From: Edaphochlamys debaryana
Taxonomy: Eukaryota > Chlorophyta > Chlorophyceae > Chlamydomonadales
NCBI GenBank assembly: GCA_016858145.1
Contig: JAEHOE010000042.1
Coordinates: forward strand, 785,417-849,416
Direction: 5' to 3'
Length of the DNA stretch: 64,000 bases
Every line of letters starts with the position of its first letter. Within the stretch, counting starts at the first letter, position 1. A program made the position numbers and the translations under genes. Of the stretch, positions 1 to 11,500 are shown one piece after another. A model generated the notes under the pieces. The model was not told the origin of the DNA. It ran no database searches and saw nothing but the letters and a program-made list of their open reading frames with translations.

Positions 1-1834
1 CGTCCACGTGCCTGCGGTTGCCACGTGGCTGCGTCAGGCGAAGATTAGAGAGGAGCTCCCTCCACACTAGCACACGCCTCGCTGTTACTGCCGTACACCT
101 CGCTGATGACTCACCAGCCGTACGTGTCGCCGTACGCCGCCGCATTCGCCACAAACCTGTACGGGATCAACACGGACCAGATCCCACCTGAGCACCTGCG
201 CCGTGCACAGACCTTTGTAGCGCAAGCGGCGCGTCACGCCCAGATCCCCCTCCCAATCCGGTCTCGCCACCCAGCACCGCCTCCCACCCCGCCCCGGCCG
301 CCACCATACACCGGCCCCAGCCATGCACCTTAGCCCACCTTTCTCCCCAACCCCGGACCCGCCCCCACCCCACCCACTGGTTGCAGTCCACATCGGCGCC
401 CTCAAGCCCACTCGAATCGGACTCAGTGCCAGACGCCTCCCCCGCCGCCGCCTCGTCCGCCTGAGCTGCCTCCGCTGCTGCGTCCGTCGCCTCTGCCTTT
501 GCGTCCGCTGCCTCTGCGGCCTCCGCTGCCGCCGCCTCCCCCGGGCGCCGCCGCTCCAGCCCCGGGGCGTGCCGCCCTGCGCCTGACACCGCGCCGCCCT
601 CCGTGCGCTGCCGCTTCCGCGGCTGCCCCTCCGAGTTATCTCCCGCCTCTTGCGGCCTTTCGAGTCCGCCGGCGGCGTGCTGCCCTGTCCTCTCCAGCGC
701 CTCCGCCCCTGTGGTTCCGTCGCTCTCCGCGCCCTCGCCCTCCTCCTCTCCGTCTCCCTCGCCCTCGTCCTTCTGCCCGCCACGCTGCCGCTGCGGCGCA
801 GGGCATGCAGTCAGGCAGGCGAAGCTCCATACACGCGACGACAAGTCACACAGGCGTATCGGCAACAGCGTGGCGTTATACTGCATCAATCCCAACCAAC
901 CCGCACTTGCACGCCGCCTCGTCCCGCCCCGCCACATCCAAGCCCAGCCACCCCGTACGACGCACCTGGATCGCGTCCGAGGGCATGTGCGCGATGACGT
1001 AATCGGGGTACAGCCTGGCCAGGCGGCTCTGCACCTCGAGCCGCGCGCGCAGGGGCTCCGCCGCCAGCGCCGCCAGCGCCTCCCCCCGCAGGCCCCACGT
1101 GGGGGCAGCCTCGGGGTCGGCCCGGTCGCGTGTGGCGCGCTGCCACTTGTCAGCGGGCGGGGGCTGCCGGATGTCCCAGCCTGGGCGCAAGATGGCGGTT
1201 GGTGGACGGTGGGGGCAGAGGAGGGGCGCGTGCGTTGTTGGCGGAGATAGGCTGCCGCAGGCAGCGCTCAAGCGCAGGCATGCACACAGCAAGCGGCAGC
1301 CCAAGGCACGGCTCCATCCCGCATCAGGCCCTCAAGTACCGTTAGGTCACGGCCTCATCGCCCCCTCTGCTTGATGTCATGGCCCTGCCAAAGCCCCACC
1401 CATCCATCCCGCGCCCCCCGCCGCGCCGCACCGGGCTGCGTGAGGTAGCCCAGCAGCTCCCGCCGCTCGTCCTCCCCGAACAGCTCGTCCAACACCACCA
1501 GATGAGCGAAGTCAACGCGAGCCTGCCACACGGCAACATTTCAAAGCGTTGACTGCCACATGTACAAAGTCAGCGCGTGACTGGCGTCACGATGGATGGT
1601 GGGGCGGCTGATACAGGGGACCGACAGGGACCGAGTTGAGTGGGCGGGGCCCCTCGCGACCATGGCCCTCCGCCACCCTCGTACCACTCCCTGTGCGTCT
1701 GGCACGATGCATGCATCCAGAGTGACGTTCAGTGCAACTTTGGCGCCGGAGGGAGCCCAATCCGTGTCGTGCGTGGCGATGGGCCGCAGCGCCAGCGCCG
1801 GCGCTGTCGGTACGCGTGGGGGTCCTTCCGACAT
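1..1834 (-). CDS. 2OG-Fe(II) dioxygenase-like protein, 5' part (continues off the left edge)
   Basis: Exons on the minus strand, in transcript order: 1834-1685 (uncertain first exon, ATG at 1834), 1522-1432, 1180-966, 790-378, 195-115, 11-1. All junctions from 1522 on have GT-AG borders and matching phases. The spliced protein reads VDFAHLVVLDELFGEDER, then GWDIRQPPPADKWQRAT, then a long Ala/Glu-rich acidic insert encoded by the 413-base fourth exon, then YRFVANAAAYGDTYGW and H-V-D at the very edge. The FVANAxxYGDxxxWHxD pattern is what I expect around the HxD iron-ligand motif of a 2-oxoglutarate/Fe(II) oxygenase; the distal His and the 2OG-binding Arg lie outside the window. The substrate cannot be told. 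The first exon (MSEGPPRVPTAPALALRP...) is supported only by codon use and a phase-0 GTACGA donor. The gene is divergent from the FAD synthase gene, with 366 bases between start codons. Confidence 0.6.
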
Positions 1835-2200
1835 CGGGTCCCGTGCCGGGAACGTCCGCTCGTCGGGTCGCCCGTGCCGCAGCACAGGCGCGCTAGAGGT
1901 TAATGAAGCTGTACTTGCGATGGGCCATGGCAGGTGGCGCGGGCGCGCGGAGTGGATGTGCAGGCGGGATGTGCACGGTATCAGTGCCGTTGGCGGGATG
2001 GTGTATTGCAGCTTCGATGTATTCTGCAGCTGTTTATGTCGATGTAGGCCGTGGCGAAGCTGTGAGGAGCGTGCGCACGGCGCAAGCAGATCGTCGCGAG
2101 GCGCGAGCAATCCGGGGCCCACTGCCAATGCGCCTCGCTGAATGGTCTGCCTGGGAAACGTCTTGTGTTCGCTACATCATTGAATAGTTAGCGACGCGCC
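1835..2200. promoter_or_regulatory. Divergent intergenic region between dioxygenase-like gene and FAD synthase gene
   Basis: These 366 bases separate two start codons on opposite strands and so should hold both promoters. I see no TATA box. The length depends on the dioxygenase start, which is uncertain. Confidence 0.35.
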
Positions 2201-5200
2201 ATGGCAGATATTCTAGAGTGTTTGGACTCGATTCCGGACCCGGTCGTCGCGGACAAAGCGCGTAAGGCCATACAGGTCCTGCGGAGGACATGTGCCTTGC
2301 ATCCGTAAGTGCGGGCTGGCATCTGAGACAGCAGACCGCGCCCATCGACTGGGGTTGATGGCGTGCGCTTGCGCGGGGCTCAGCTTTGGAGCAGTTGGCA
2401 GTCACCCACGGAACTGCTATGTGCGCATTCCGGAGGGGGGGGGACTCCGAGAAGCGCAAGGGGGACTCGCTCCAGTTGGCGCGGGTTAACTGACGTCGAC
2501 AACGGGGGGGGATGCGCAGCACGCCTGGGGAATGCTGGGGTGGGGCCCAGCCTGGGCCAAGACCGTGCTGTCCTGCCTGTCGGGCTCTCACGCACGTACC
2601 ATCCCTCAGGCTTGACAAGATCGCCTTCAGCTTCAACGGAGGGAAGGACTCGACCGTCATCCTGCACCTGCTGCGGGCGGCTGTGGTGCAGCAGCTGGGG
2701 CCCGACGTGCAGGGTGGGACGGGGCTCGACGGGGCCGCTGCATGCCCGCCCGCCCGCACCGGGTTTGCAGCAAACGTGTATTGCCAGCGAGCGCAAGTTT
2801 GCACGGCACGGGTGCGCTGTCCTGCAGTGCCCGCTGTTCTGCAGGCCTGGCAGCGCTTTCTCCCAAGGGGTTGCTGTGTTGCACGTACGCACGGGGTGGG
2901 CTGTCCTACAGTAATGCGGAACCGCCTGGCCTTGAACCTGAGCTCAAGCTTTCAGTGTGCTCCCGTCCGCAGGGCTGGGCGGCATTCAGTCCTTCTACTT
3001 TAAGAAGGCGGATGACTTTGAGGAGGTCAAGCAGTTCGTGGAGAGCGCGGACGCGCAGTGGGTGGCGTCGTTGGGGCAGCGCCCGGGGGGAGGGCGGTGG
3101 GGTCTGTTAGGATGGCGTGCGGGGTGGTGCAAGCGGTGGGGTAAGGCGAGATCCAGCAGCGAGCAGTGGGCGTACGCGTGTAAGTCGAGCGGCGCCATTC
3201 AGCAGCCCCATTCCTTCTGGCCCCTTTCCATCCCGCTTCCAACCCCATTCCACCGCCTTTCCGGCCCCTTTGTCCCCAATCGCGCACACAGGTACGGCCT
3301 GGGCGTGGACTACCTTACGGACCCCGACTTCAAGACGGGGCTGTGCGACTACCTGACCCGCACCGGAGTCATGTCCATCGTGCTGGGCACGCGGAGGTGG
3401 GGGAGGGGGAGGGTGTGAGGGTCTGCTCTGTTACGCCAGGGAAGCGGGAGGCGGCAAGCGGGAAGCCGGCCAGGCGCTGTGGTCCGGAACCGGATCCGTG
3501 TGTGTTACGGGGGGCTCATGAAAGGCCGGACTCCACGGAAGGGAGCAGCCATGCGGGCAGGGGGCAGAGGACAGCCAAGAGAACCATCCCCTCCTGTCCT
3601 CCCTGTCCCAACCACATCGTCCTCGATGCCAATCGTCCTTTTCGTCCCCCTGTCCCTCTCCCCCTCCCCCGCTCCCCCCTTCCCCCTCCCCCTACATCCT
3701 TCAGAGGCGACCCCAACGCCTCGGGTCAGGACCAGTTCTGCCCCAGCTCCGACGGCTGGCCGCCCTTCATGCGCGTCAACCCCGTCATCGACTGGACCTA
3801 CCACGACGTGTGGGTCTTCCTGAGGGCGGCCAAGGTGGGGGCCGGAGGGCACGGGTGGTGGTGGGGGGTGAATGCAACGTGCATCTATCCGGGTGTGGGC
3901 CCGCAGCCACAGAACACGCTCAGGGGGTTGGGGGGGTGGGGCAGGAGAAGCCCTCGGGGAGCTTATGTCGAGGGCGGCAGAGGACACAGCTCCGCGCACA
4001 GCCTCAGTGGCGCAAGGCCGCGAGAACTAGGCCGTGCCGTGCTGTGCCGTCCCATGGTGGCCCTGAGGCATGAGGGTGCATGCTGTGCCGTGCCGTGTGC
4101 TGAGCCTCCTCCGCATGCCACGCAGGTGTCGTACTGCATACTGTACGACCGAGGCTACACGTCGCTGGGGAGCATCAAGAACACGCTGCCAAACAGGCGG
4201 GGCGGGGCGGGGAGCGGCAGGGCGGGCTCGTGGGGTGGGGCGGGGGGCGTTGGAGCCCCAACTCTGCTTGGAAATCATGACGCCCCGCCACACTGACACC
4301 ACACCGCTCCTGTTCACCTCCTGAAACCTTCATCCCCTCCCCGGTACCGCGCCTCTCCTGCCTGCCCCTCTCCGGCCTGCCCCTCTCCTGCTTGCATCCC
4401 CAGCTCCCTGCTACCCTCCTGACACCTCCATCCCCCACCTCCATGCCCTCTCCGGCCTGCCCCTCTCCCCCCCGCAGCTCCCTGCTCCGCCCCGACGGCG
4501 CCTTCGAGCCCGCCTACCACCTGGCGGACGGCCGCCTGGAGCGCATGGGCCGCCTGCACCCCGCACCCGCGCCCCACCACCCCCACCCCCACCCCCACCC
4601 CCATCTCCACCCCAAGCCGGGGCACGGCTCCCAGGGGCCCCATGGGCAGGGGCAAGGGCAGAGGCACGGCCCGGAGCAGCGGGGAGGGTCGGGGCCGCTG
4701 GCGGGGCCCGGCAAGCCGGCGGAGGACCGGGCGGCGGGCGGGGCAGCGGGGCGGGGGCGGGGTGGAGCAGCGGCCGGGGCAGGAGCGGCGGAGGCGGGGT
4801 CCGGGGCGGAGGGTGATGGCGAGGCGGAGGCGGGGGCGGGGGCCGAGTCGGACATTGCGCCGGAGGGGGAGGACAGCGCCTTTGGCGGCGCGCCGGGGCG
4901 GGGCCCGGGGGGGCTCAGCGGCAGCCGGCAGCGCACAACAGGCGCAGGCTCCACCGGGGGGGCCCTGGTTTCGGAGCTCACCCGCAGCGCCGCCATCGTC
5001 ATTGTGGGGGACGAGCTGCTGTCGGGGAAGGTGAGGGGGGGGGTGCCAAGGCCTGAGGGTCTAGGGGCGAGGGTATCCTGTGGGACTTGGTGCTTGCTGG
5101 TCTGGTAGGGGCGGGAGGCGCGTTGGCAGTGGGCGACGAGCTGCTGTCGGGGAAAGTGAGGGGGCGCTTGCGTGAGACTCCAGGGGCGCGGGTAACTCTG

Positions 5201-7994
5201 TAAGACTTGGCGAAGGGCTGGATCCGCTGGGGGATAGGGCGCGGGGCGGATCAGCCTTGTGGGCGACGAGATGCTGTCAGGGAAGGGCAGGACGGGCGCT
5301 TGCTTGGGAGCAGGGAAGCGGGGAACAGTGTCCTGGGAACGTGGTGTGCAGTGCATGTGTTGCGCTTGCTGGGACCGTGTGGAGTAGGGCGGGGGCTGAC
5401 GCCGGGGGGAGCTACGGTATCTCGGGCGGGGGCACGGGCCAGGGGCGGCTTGAAGTGTGGGGCATAGCCCCTCCAGCAGCGGGGTCTGTCTCTCCTCTGA
5501 CGCCCTACAATCCTACCTCTGCCCCCCCCCCCGTGGCGCCCCCAGGTGGAGGACGTTAACGCGCGCTACCTGTGCCGCGAACTGCGGTCCATGGGCTGGC
5601 AGGTGGGGGGGGCCCTTGGGGGGGAGGGGGGCTTGGGAGGGGATCTGCTTCTGATGTGCTCGCTGGGCGTTTGGAGGGGGGCAGGGCGTGGGGGCAGAGG
5701 GGGAAGGGGGGGGGATGCAGTGAGCTGAGGTCCAGGGGCTGGCAGGTGGGACCCTTTGGGGGGGACCCTTTGGGGGAGAATGGCAGGGCGTAAAAAAGTG
5801 AGCGGTTTTGGTGCTCCGTCGGATGTGCATGTGCGCAAAATGGACTCCTTCCCGCCTCCCCCCCTACTCCCCCAGGTTCTGCGGATCGTGTTTGTGCCCG
5901 ACACGGTGGACGAGATCGCCTCCGCCGTACGGGCGCTGGCGGCGGTGGTGGAGCTGGTGCTGACGGCGGGGGGCATTGGGCCCACCGTAGACGACGTGAC
6001 CATGGAGGTGTGGGGGGGGAAGGGGGGCGAGGGGGAAACGGGGCGGGGCCAAGGGGGAGAGGAGGAGCAGGCAGGGGGAACGGGACTGGTCCCACAGATG
6101 ACCGTGACCACGGAATTAAGGTGGTTGGGCTACCGTATGGGCCAGGGTGAGGGGAGGGAGCACGGGGTGGGGGGGCCAAGCAAGGCAGAGCCTGGGGGGA
6201 GCTGGGAGGGTGGGTCGGTGGCCGCGCTTTGGTCGTCCTCTGGCTCCTGTCCGCCAGCTCACCGGTACCCGCACCCCACCCCCACCCCACAGGGCATTGC
6301 GCTGGCCGTGGGGCAGCCGCTGGTCCGGTGGGTGCTGGGGAGCACCGCCTCCAAGGGACGGGGCTCCCTGATGCCCAGGCCTGATTGCTCCGGAGAGAGC
6401 CCTGAGGGCCCTGCGCGGTCCCCTGCCAACAGATCTCACGGCACGGCCCCATTGAGACGGCCCCGAATTTGGCAACTGTCCTCTCTCCTGGAAGGGTTTC
6501 CCCCTCTCTAGAGTTTACCTGGACCCTTCCCCCCCTCCCACTTCAGCAACAAACACCCCCCCCCCTCCCCCCAGGCTGCCCGACATGGTGGACCGCCTGG
6601 CCATCTACTTCGGGGGGGAGGCCGCCCTCACCCCCGCGCACCTCAAGATGGCGGAGGGGCCGCAGGTGCGGGGACGCGTCGGTCCGTCCGGCCCGGTCGG
6701 GATCCGTCAGGGCCATGCTCTGCGTCACCTGGCGTACAGAGCGGGGCTGAGACGCAAGGCTGACGTACGCAAGCCTTTGCCACACCCACCTTTGTTGTGG
6801 CGGGCTGTGCCTCCCCCCTCCTCCTCCCGCCCCCCCCGCCTCTCCACAGAACGCCGAGCTCATCGACTACACGCTCCCCGACTCCCACGAGCCCTCGCGC
6901 TTCCCCATCTTCAGAGTCAACAACATCTACGTCCTGCCGGGTGGGGCGCGGGCGGGGCGGGGCGGGGACAGGCCGGGACAGGCCGGGGGCGGGGCCAACG
7001 GCAGTCCGCTGGACTGGCGTACTGCTTGGCCTCCTCGCCTCCACCCTTCCCCCCCAACCCCGTGCCCCAACCCCTCCACTGAACTGGCGTTATTCGGCGG
7101 TATGTACCTCTCCGGCGCATTCCTGCTCAGCTGTGTACGCCCCCCCACACACCCCCACCACCCCAGGCGTGCCCTCCCTGCTGGTCCAGAAGTGGGCGGC
7201 CCTCAAGCCCCGCCTCGAGGACAGCGCCCTGGCCCGGTTCAGGAACGCAACGCTGCGGCTGTCGCTCACGGTGCGCCCTTCGGCTCGCGTGATTTCGGGC
7301 GATAATGATAGCAGTTAGTTACACTAGTGATGCACGAAGAATGGTGGCCTACACTGCTTCGGCTGGCTTTCGAGCGGGTGTAGTCCCTGCAACAGCACAC
7401 AAGCGGTACCGGTAAAGCGGATAGAGTTCTGCCGGTGAAGCACAAATTGATGGCCCGCAATGCTTGTGGGGCCCTTGCGGAGAAGGGGAAGGGGAAGGTT
7501 GATCCATGATCCCGTGATCCTATTCCCCCTTTCCCCCGCCGGACCTTTCGCTCTGGACCTCGGTGCTGCCGCCACACTGTTGGGGCTCTCCGGTCTCTTA
7601 CTCTTCAAATGGTCACTTCCTTGCCCCTTCCCCCTCCTAGGACGAGACCACCATTGCTCCCGCGCTGGAGCGTGTGGCCTCCACCCACGGCCTGGACGTG
7701 GCGGTGGGGTCGTACCCGGTGGATCAGGGCATCATCATCACACTGGGTGAGGGGGTGGAGGGAGTGATTGAAGCTGAGCGGGAGTGCGTCTCGGTCTCCG
7801 GTTACCCCGCACTATCCGCACCCTCCCCATCCCTCCCCCCGCCCCCGACCCTCAACAACTACCCCCTCAACCCCCCTCCCCCCCTAGACTCCAAGAATAA
7901 CCAGGCGCTGCAGGCGGCTGTGGCGGACCTCACCGACCTGCTGCCGGGGGACAGCGTGGTGTCGCTGGAGCGGGACGTGGACTCGCTGCAGTGA
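2201..7994 (+). CDS. FAD synthase, PAPS-reductase-like domain plus MoaB/CinA-like domain
   Basis: Exons: 2201-2304, 2610-2713, 2973-3057, 3292-3396, 3705-3834, 4126-4196, 4478-5030, 5546-5602, 5876-6007, 6293-6327, 6575-6665, 6850-6940, 7167-7270, 7641-7746, 7888-7994; 1875 bases, 624 residues. The N-terminal third is the FAD synthase/PAPS reductase fold: PP-loop-like SFNGGKDSTV at about residues 42-51, then GWPPFMRVNP and DWTYHDVW at about 150-169. This family adenylates FMN with ATP to give FAD. A Gly/Ala/Glu- and His-Pro-rich linker (about 245-365) leads to a molybdopterin-binding-like domain with GDELLSGK (377-384), DxN after the next junction and GGIGPT (435-440). Human FLAD1 carries these domains in the opposite order; land-plant homologues have this order, as far as I know. 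Intron 6 needs a GC donor at 4197. The start is the first ATG of an exon whose phase fits the PP-loop exon. Confidence 0.9.
5004..5288 (+). repeat. Degenerate duplication of FAD synthase exon 7 end plus splice donor in the following intron
   Basis: The end of exon 7 (GTGGGGGACGAGCTGCTG then TCGGGGAAG and the donor GTGAGG) starts at 5004. Near copies start at 5129 (still with a GT at the donor position) and at 5259 (donor lost). Spacings are 125 and 130 bases. The bases between copies also resemble each other (GGGGCGAGGGTATCCTGT against GGGGCGCGGGTAACTCTG). The real donor is taken as 5031 because it joins in phase to exon 8. Confidence 0.7.
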
Positions 7995-9028
7995 GGGAAG
8001 GGGAGCGGGGAGGGGGTGAAGGGCTGAGCGGGAGCGCGTCGCCCTCGTCGGTAGGAGCGTGGCTTTCGTGTGTGGGTGAGGTTTGAAGTGGAGAGAGGGA
8101 AGGACGTGGGCTTGCTGCAGGGAGGGGGGGTGGGATAGGGGGGAAAGGGGTGAAGGGTGGGGAGGGTGAGGGAGGAAGGGTGGAGGGCGGGAGGGTTGAA
8201 GGGGGCTGGGTGGGGTTGAGGGCGAGAGAGGGAGGGGGGGCGTGGACTCCCTGCAGGGAGGGGGTGGAGGGGAGGGGAGCAGACGGGTAGTGATGACGTG
8301 AGGAGCCTGTGGAGCACGATACTGGTACGAAGGTGATCGAACAGGCATGAACCGGCAAAGCATATGCAGGGCAGTGGGGCCAATCAGAAAGGCAAGAGGC
8401 AAGAGTCCGACGCTTGGGCCCAGAAGGCTGCAGGATCGGGCCTCTTCAATTCCATTTTGTGCGGGCTGGTGCGGGGAACGGGGGAAGCCGACAACTGCCA
8501 TATAAGTTTGGCAAGCGTGGAATATGTGCTGCGGAGGGAAAGGAGACACAAGGTACGAGTTACGCGCAGCAAAGTGCAACAACATCTCTGGTCGGCGACC
8601 ACCCGCATCCCTGCTCTTGCGAGCTGAGGGCGGTGTCACTGTGGGAGGGGAAGGAACATGGGAGGCGTGGACGCGCTATCATGGGGTGCTCACGTAGGGT
8701 GGCGTAGGGCTGAGGCCCGGGAAGGTGCCTACTGTGTTGAGGTGCTGCGACGGGGGGCCAGGAGCGGCCAGGCTTGCGCACCCCAGCACACCGAACCCTT
8801 CCCCCGCCTTGCCCAGCTCCAGCCCAGCGCAACGAAGGGCTGCTCCAGCGGACGCGTACGGCTGGCCGTACGAGGACACACCGCATGGGCACACAGCACC
8901 CCCTCTCACCCCCCGAACCCCCTCGCTTGTATCGAGTCCAGCGCGCCACCTAGAAGCAGTCGCTCCGCACTCACTACGCGTTGTTGTCATAGCCCTTAGC
9001 TCGCGCACAGCGCACACCCCGACCGATC
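7995..9028 (+). other. FAD synthase 3' flank and coatomer epsilon upstream region
   Basis: No gene is seen. The first 270 bases are a G-rich stretch that repeats degenerate versions of the last coding exon's end: GACGTGGACTCGCTGCAG at 7974, GACGTGGGCTTGCTGCAG at 8103 and CGTGGACTCCCTGCAG at 8241. GCTGAGCGGGAGCGCGTC at about 8024 also matches the start of intron 14 at about 7771 with one change. No TGTAA signal was found here. The last few hundred bases should contain the coatomer epsilon promoter, with no clear TATA box. Confidence 0.5.
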
Positions 9029-11500
9029 ATGGGGGACCTCCTCTTCAACGTGCGCAACTCCTTCTTTCTAGGCGCATACAACACTGTGATCAATGAAGCG
9101 GCGGACCTGGATAGCCTCTCAGACGCGGAGGCAATTGAGCGGGACTGCTTCGTCTACCGCTCTTACATTGCCCTGGGCAGCTACGACGTGAGCCAGCGTT
9201 TCCTGGATGTCCTTCAGTGCGCCTGGAGGAGCTGTTGAGCGCTGGGTTGGGAAGCTCGAGCTCATCGCCTTGGTTCTGTGCCCGCGCAGCTTGTGATCAG
9301 CGAGATTCGGGACTCGGCGGCAACCGGGCTGCTGGCGGTGAAGCTGCTGGCGCAGTATCTGTCGGGCCGCAAGAACAAGGCAAGCAGTTGCAGCTGCATG
9401 TTAATTGCCCGAAGCGGCCAGACCAGCCTGAAGCGGATTGTGCTGCGCACAGGACGATGTGCTCGCCACGCTCGCGGACTGGCTGGCGGACTCAGCCTGC
9501 AACAGGAACACGACCGTGCTGCTGGTCGCCGGCATGATCCACGCGCACGAGGGCAACTACCCAGAGGCGCTGAAGTGCTGCCACGGCAGCCAGTCGCTGG
9601 AGATGTAAGAGGCGCGGGCGGGCCGGACGGGTGGCACGAACCAGCCCCCTCTTGACCCGGTCGCTGTGCGTCGCGCCCCCCGCAGGCAAGCGCTCTGCGT
9701 GCAGGTCTACCTCAAGGTGCGCGGGGGTTGGGGCCGGGGGCGGCAGCAAGGGGGATATGGCGGGGCATATTGGGGGTTGGATAGTTTGGGCCCTTCAGGC
9801 TGAGCTGGGTCTGCCCCCGCAACGGCACGCAGATGGACCGGCCAGACAAGGCGGAGCACCAGGTCAAGGTGAGGCGCAACGGCCGGTGGATGTTGCGGCG
9901 AGGGATTCTGCCACTCCTGAGGGCACTTGCAGCGGGCTGCTCATGGAGCTAGGCGGTCAGTGCGCGGCGTGCTTGCATCACACGCTGGCCTCGCCCTTGC
10001 CCCCGCAGGCCATGTCTGCGATTGACGACGACGCGACGCTCACTCAGCTCGCGACGGCGTGGGTCGGCCAGGCACTGGTGCGTGCAGGCCCCACACGTAA
10101 AAGGGGGGGTCTGTTCTACCTTCAGGCAGCGTGCTGTTCGGGCAGGGGCCCAGACGCGGTAGCTGAGGCCCAGGCGTGTCGCCCACTGACCCGCGGCCTC
10201 TTCAGCATGCCCTCTCGTCTTGCCTTGAGGACGGTGCCTGCTGGGGGCGCCTGTGCGCGGAGGCCGGGCGTGGAGCTGGCGAGCTCTCATTTATGACCCA
10301 ATCAATGAACCACTCCATGCTCACGGAGTGCTTTCGGCTACAGTAGCAGCTCGCATGCTTAGTCTTGGAAGGCGTCCAGTCCCAGCGTACCGTGCCCATC
10401 CCACCCACATGGTTGCCCGGCCGCTCGCCGCCTCATCGGCTGTTCCTGCGCGTGCCGCCTCACGCTCTCGGCTTCCTCCCCACCCCAGGGCGGCGCCAAG
10501 GTGCAGGAGGCGGCGTACGTCTACCAGGAGCTGGGCGAGAAGTACAACTACACGGTGGGGGTGGGCGGACGAGGCGGTGGGGGCAGGGGAGAAGGGGGGT
10601 CGAGTGGATGGAATGAGGCGGAGGCAAGACCTGGGGGAATGGCAGGGTCAGGGTCGAGCAACAGATGGACCCTGCTAAACTGACGCAGGGTCATGCTCCA
10701 TGCGCTAAGCATCGTCTTGTTTACGTACTCCGGGCGCTTCCTCCTTTTGGCCGATGTCTCTGCTTGCTCTCAGGCCGCGCTCTACAACGGCCGCGCTGTG
10801 TGCTACATGAAGATGGGCCGCTGGGAGGACGCGGACCACGACCTGCAGGTACGGTGCGCGCGCAGGCCGGCCGGCAGAGCGCTACGCGAGCGCTTTGGCC
10901 ACGTTCCACAGCTCAGTCGGACCCTGTGCAGGCCTGCGCGGCTCAGCGGGAGGCAGCAGGCTGGCCTTGCTCCGTTCCCTAGTATCTCTGCTGCACCCTC
11001 TCTGCAGGACGAGGTTGGCCAGAATCAGCAACCAGCAGCCGCGGAGGCCATGCTCTCGTGGCTGCCATCAAACGGGTTCCCGCCCTCACCCCCGGCCCCG
11101 CCCCCACCCCCACAGGAGGCGTTCAACAAGGACGCCAAGGACCCCGACACGCTGTCCAACCTCATCACTGTGGGCCTGCACCTGGGCAAGAACGTGGCGC
11201 GCTACCAGACGTGAGCGGGCACCGCTTGGGTGTGCTGGGTCTTGGGACTCCACACACAGGGAGTGGACATTGGATGTCGAAGAGCGGGCTCAGTGATACG
11301 GGCCTGCCAGACAGGATAGCAGTGTGCAGTGTCATCTGTCATGGCACTGAGGATTTGACGGTGTTCTTTTGAAACTCGCCCTTGCTGCGCTTCCCCCGCC
11401 CCGCAGCCAGCTCAAGATGGTGGCGCCCAAGCACCCCAACTCGAAGCGCCTGGAGGCGGCCGACGAGGCCTTTGCTCGGGCAGCCGCCTCCATTGCCTGA
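9029..11500 (+). CDS. COPE: Coatomer subunit epsilon (epsilon-COP)
   Basis: Exons: 9029-9187, 9290-9379, 9453-9604, 9686-9716, 9833-9868, 10009-10077, 10489-10554, 10774-10848, 11116-11210, 11407-11500; 867 bases, 288 residues, close to the usual epsilon-COP length of about 290-310. The protein starts MGDLLFNVRNSFFLGAYN and shows the TPR-like helical repeats of the family: LLVAGMIHAHEGNYPEAL, LYNGRAVCYMKMGRWEDA, then NKDAKDPDTLSNLI and GLHLGK. Epsilon-COP belongs to the COPI coat for Golgi-to-ER and intra-Golgi vesicles and stabilises alpha-COP. The second intron begins with GC (AAG then GCAAGC at 9380); the spliced reading RKNKDDVLATLADWL supports it. The ATG at 9029 begins the conserved N-terminus directly. 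Confidence 0.93.
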
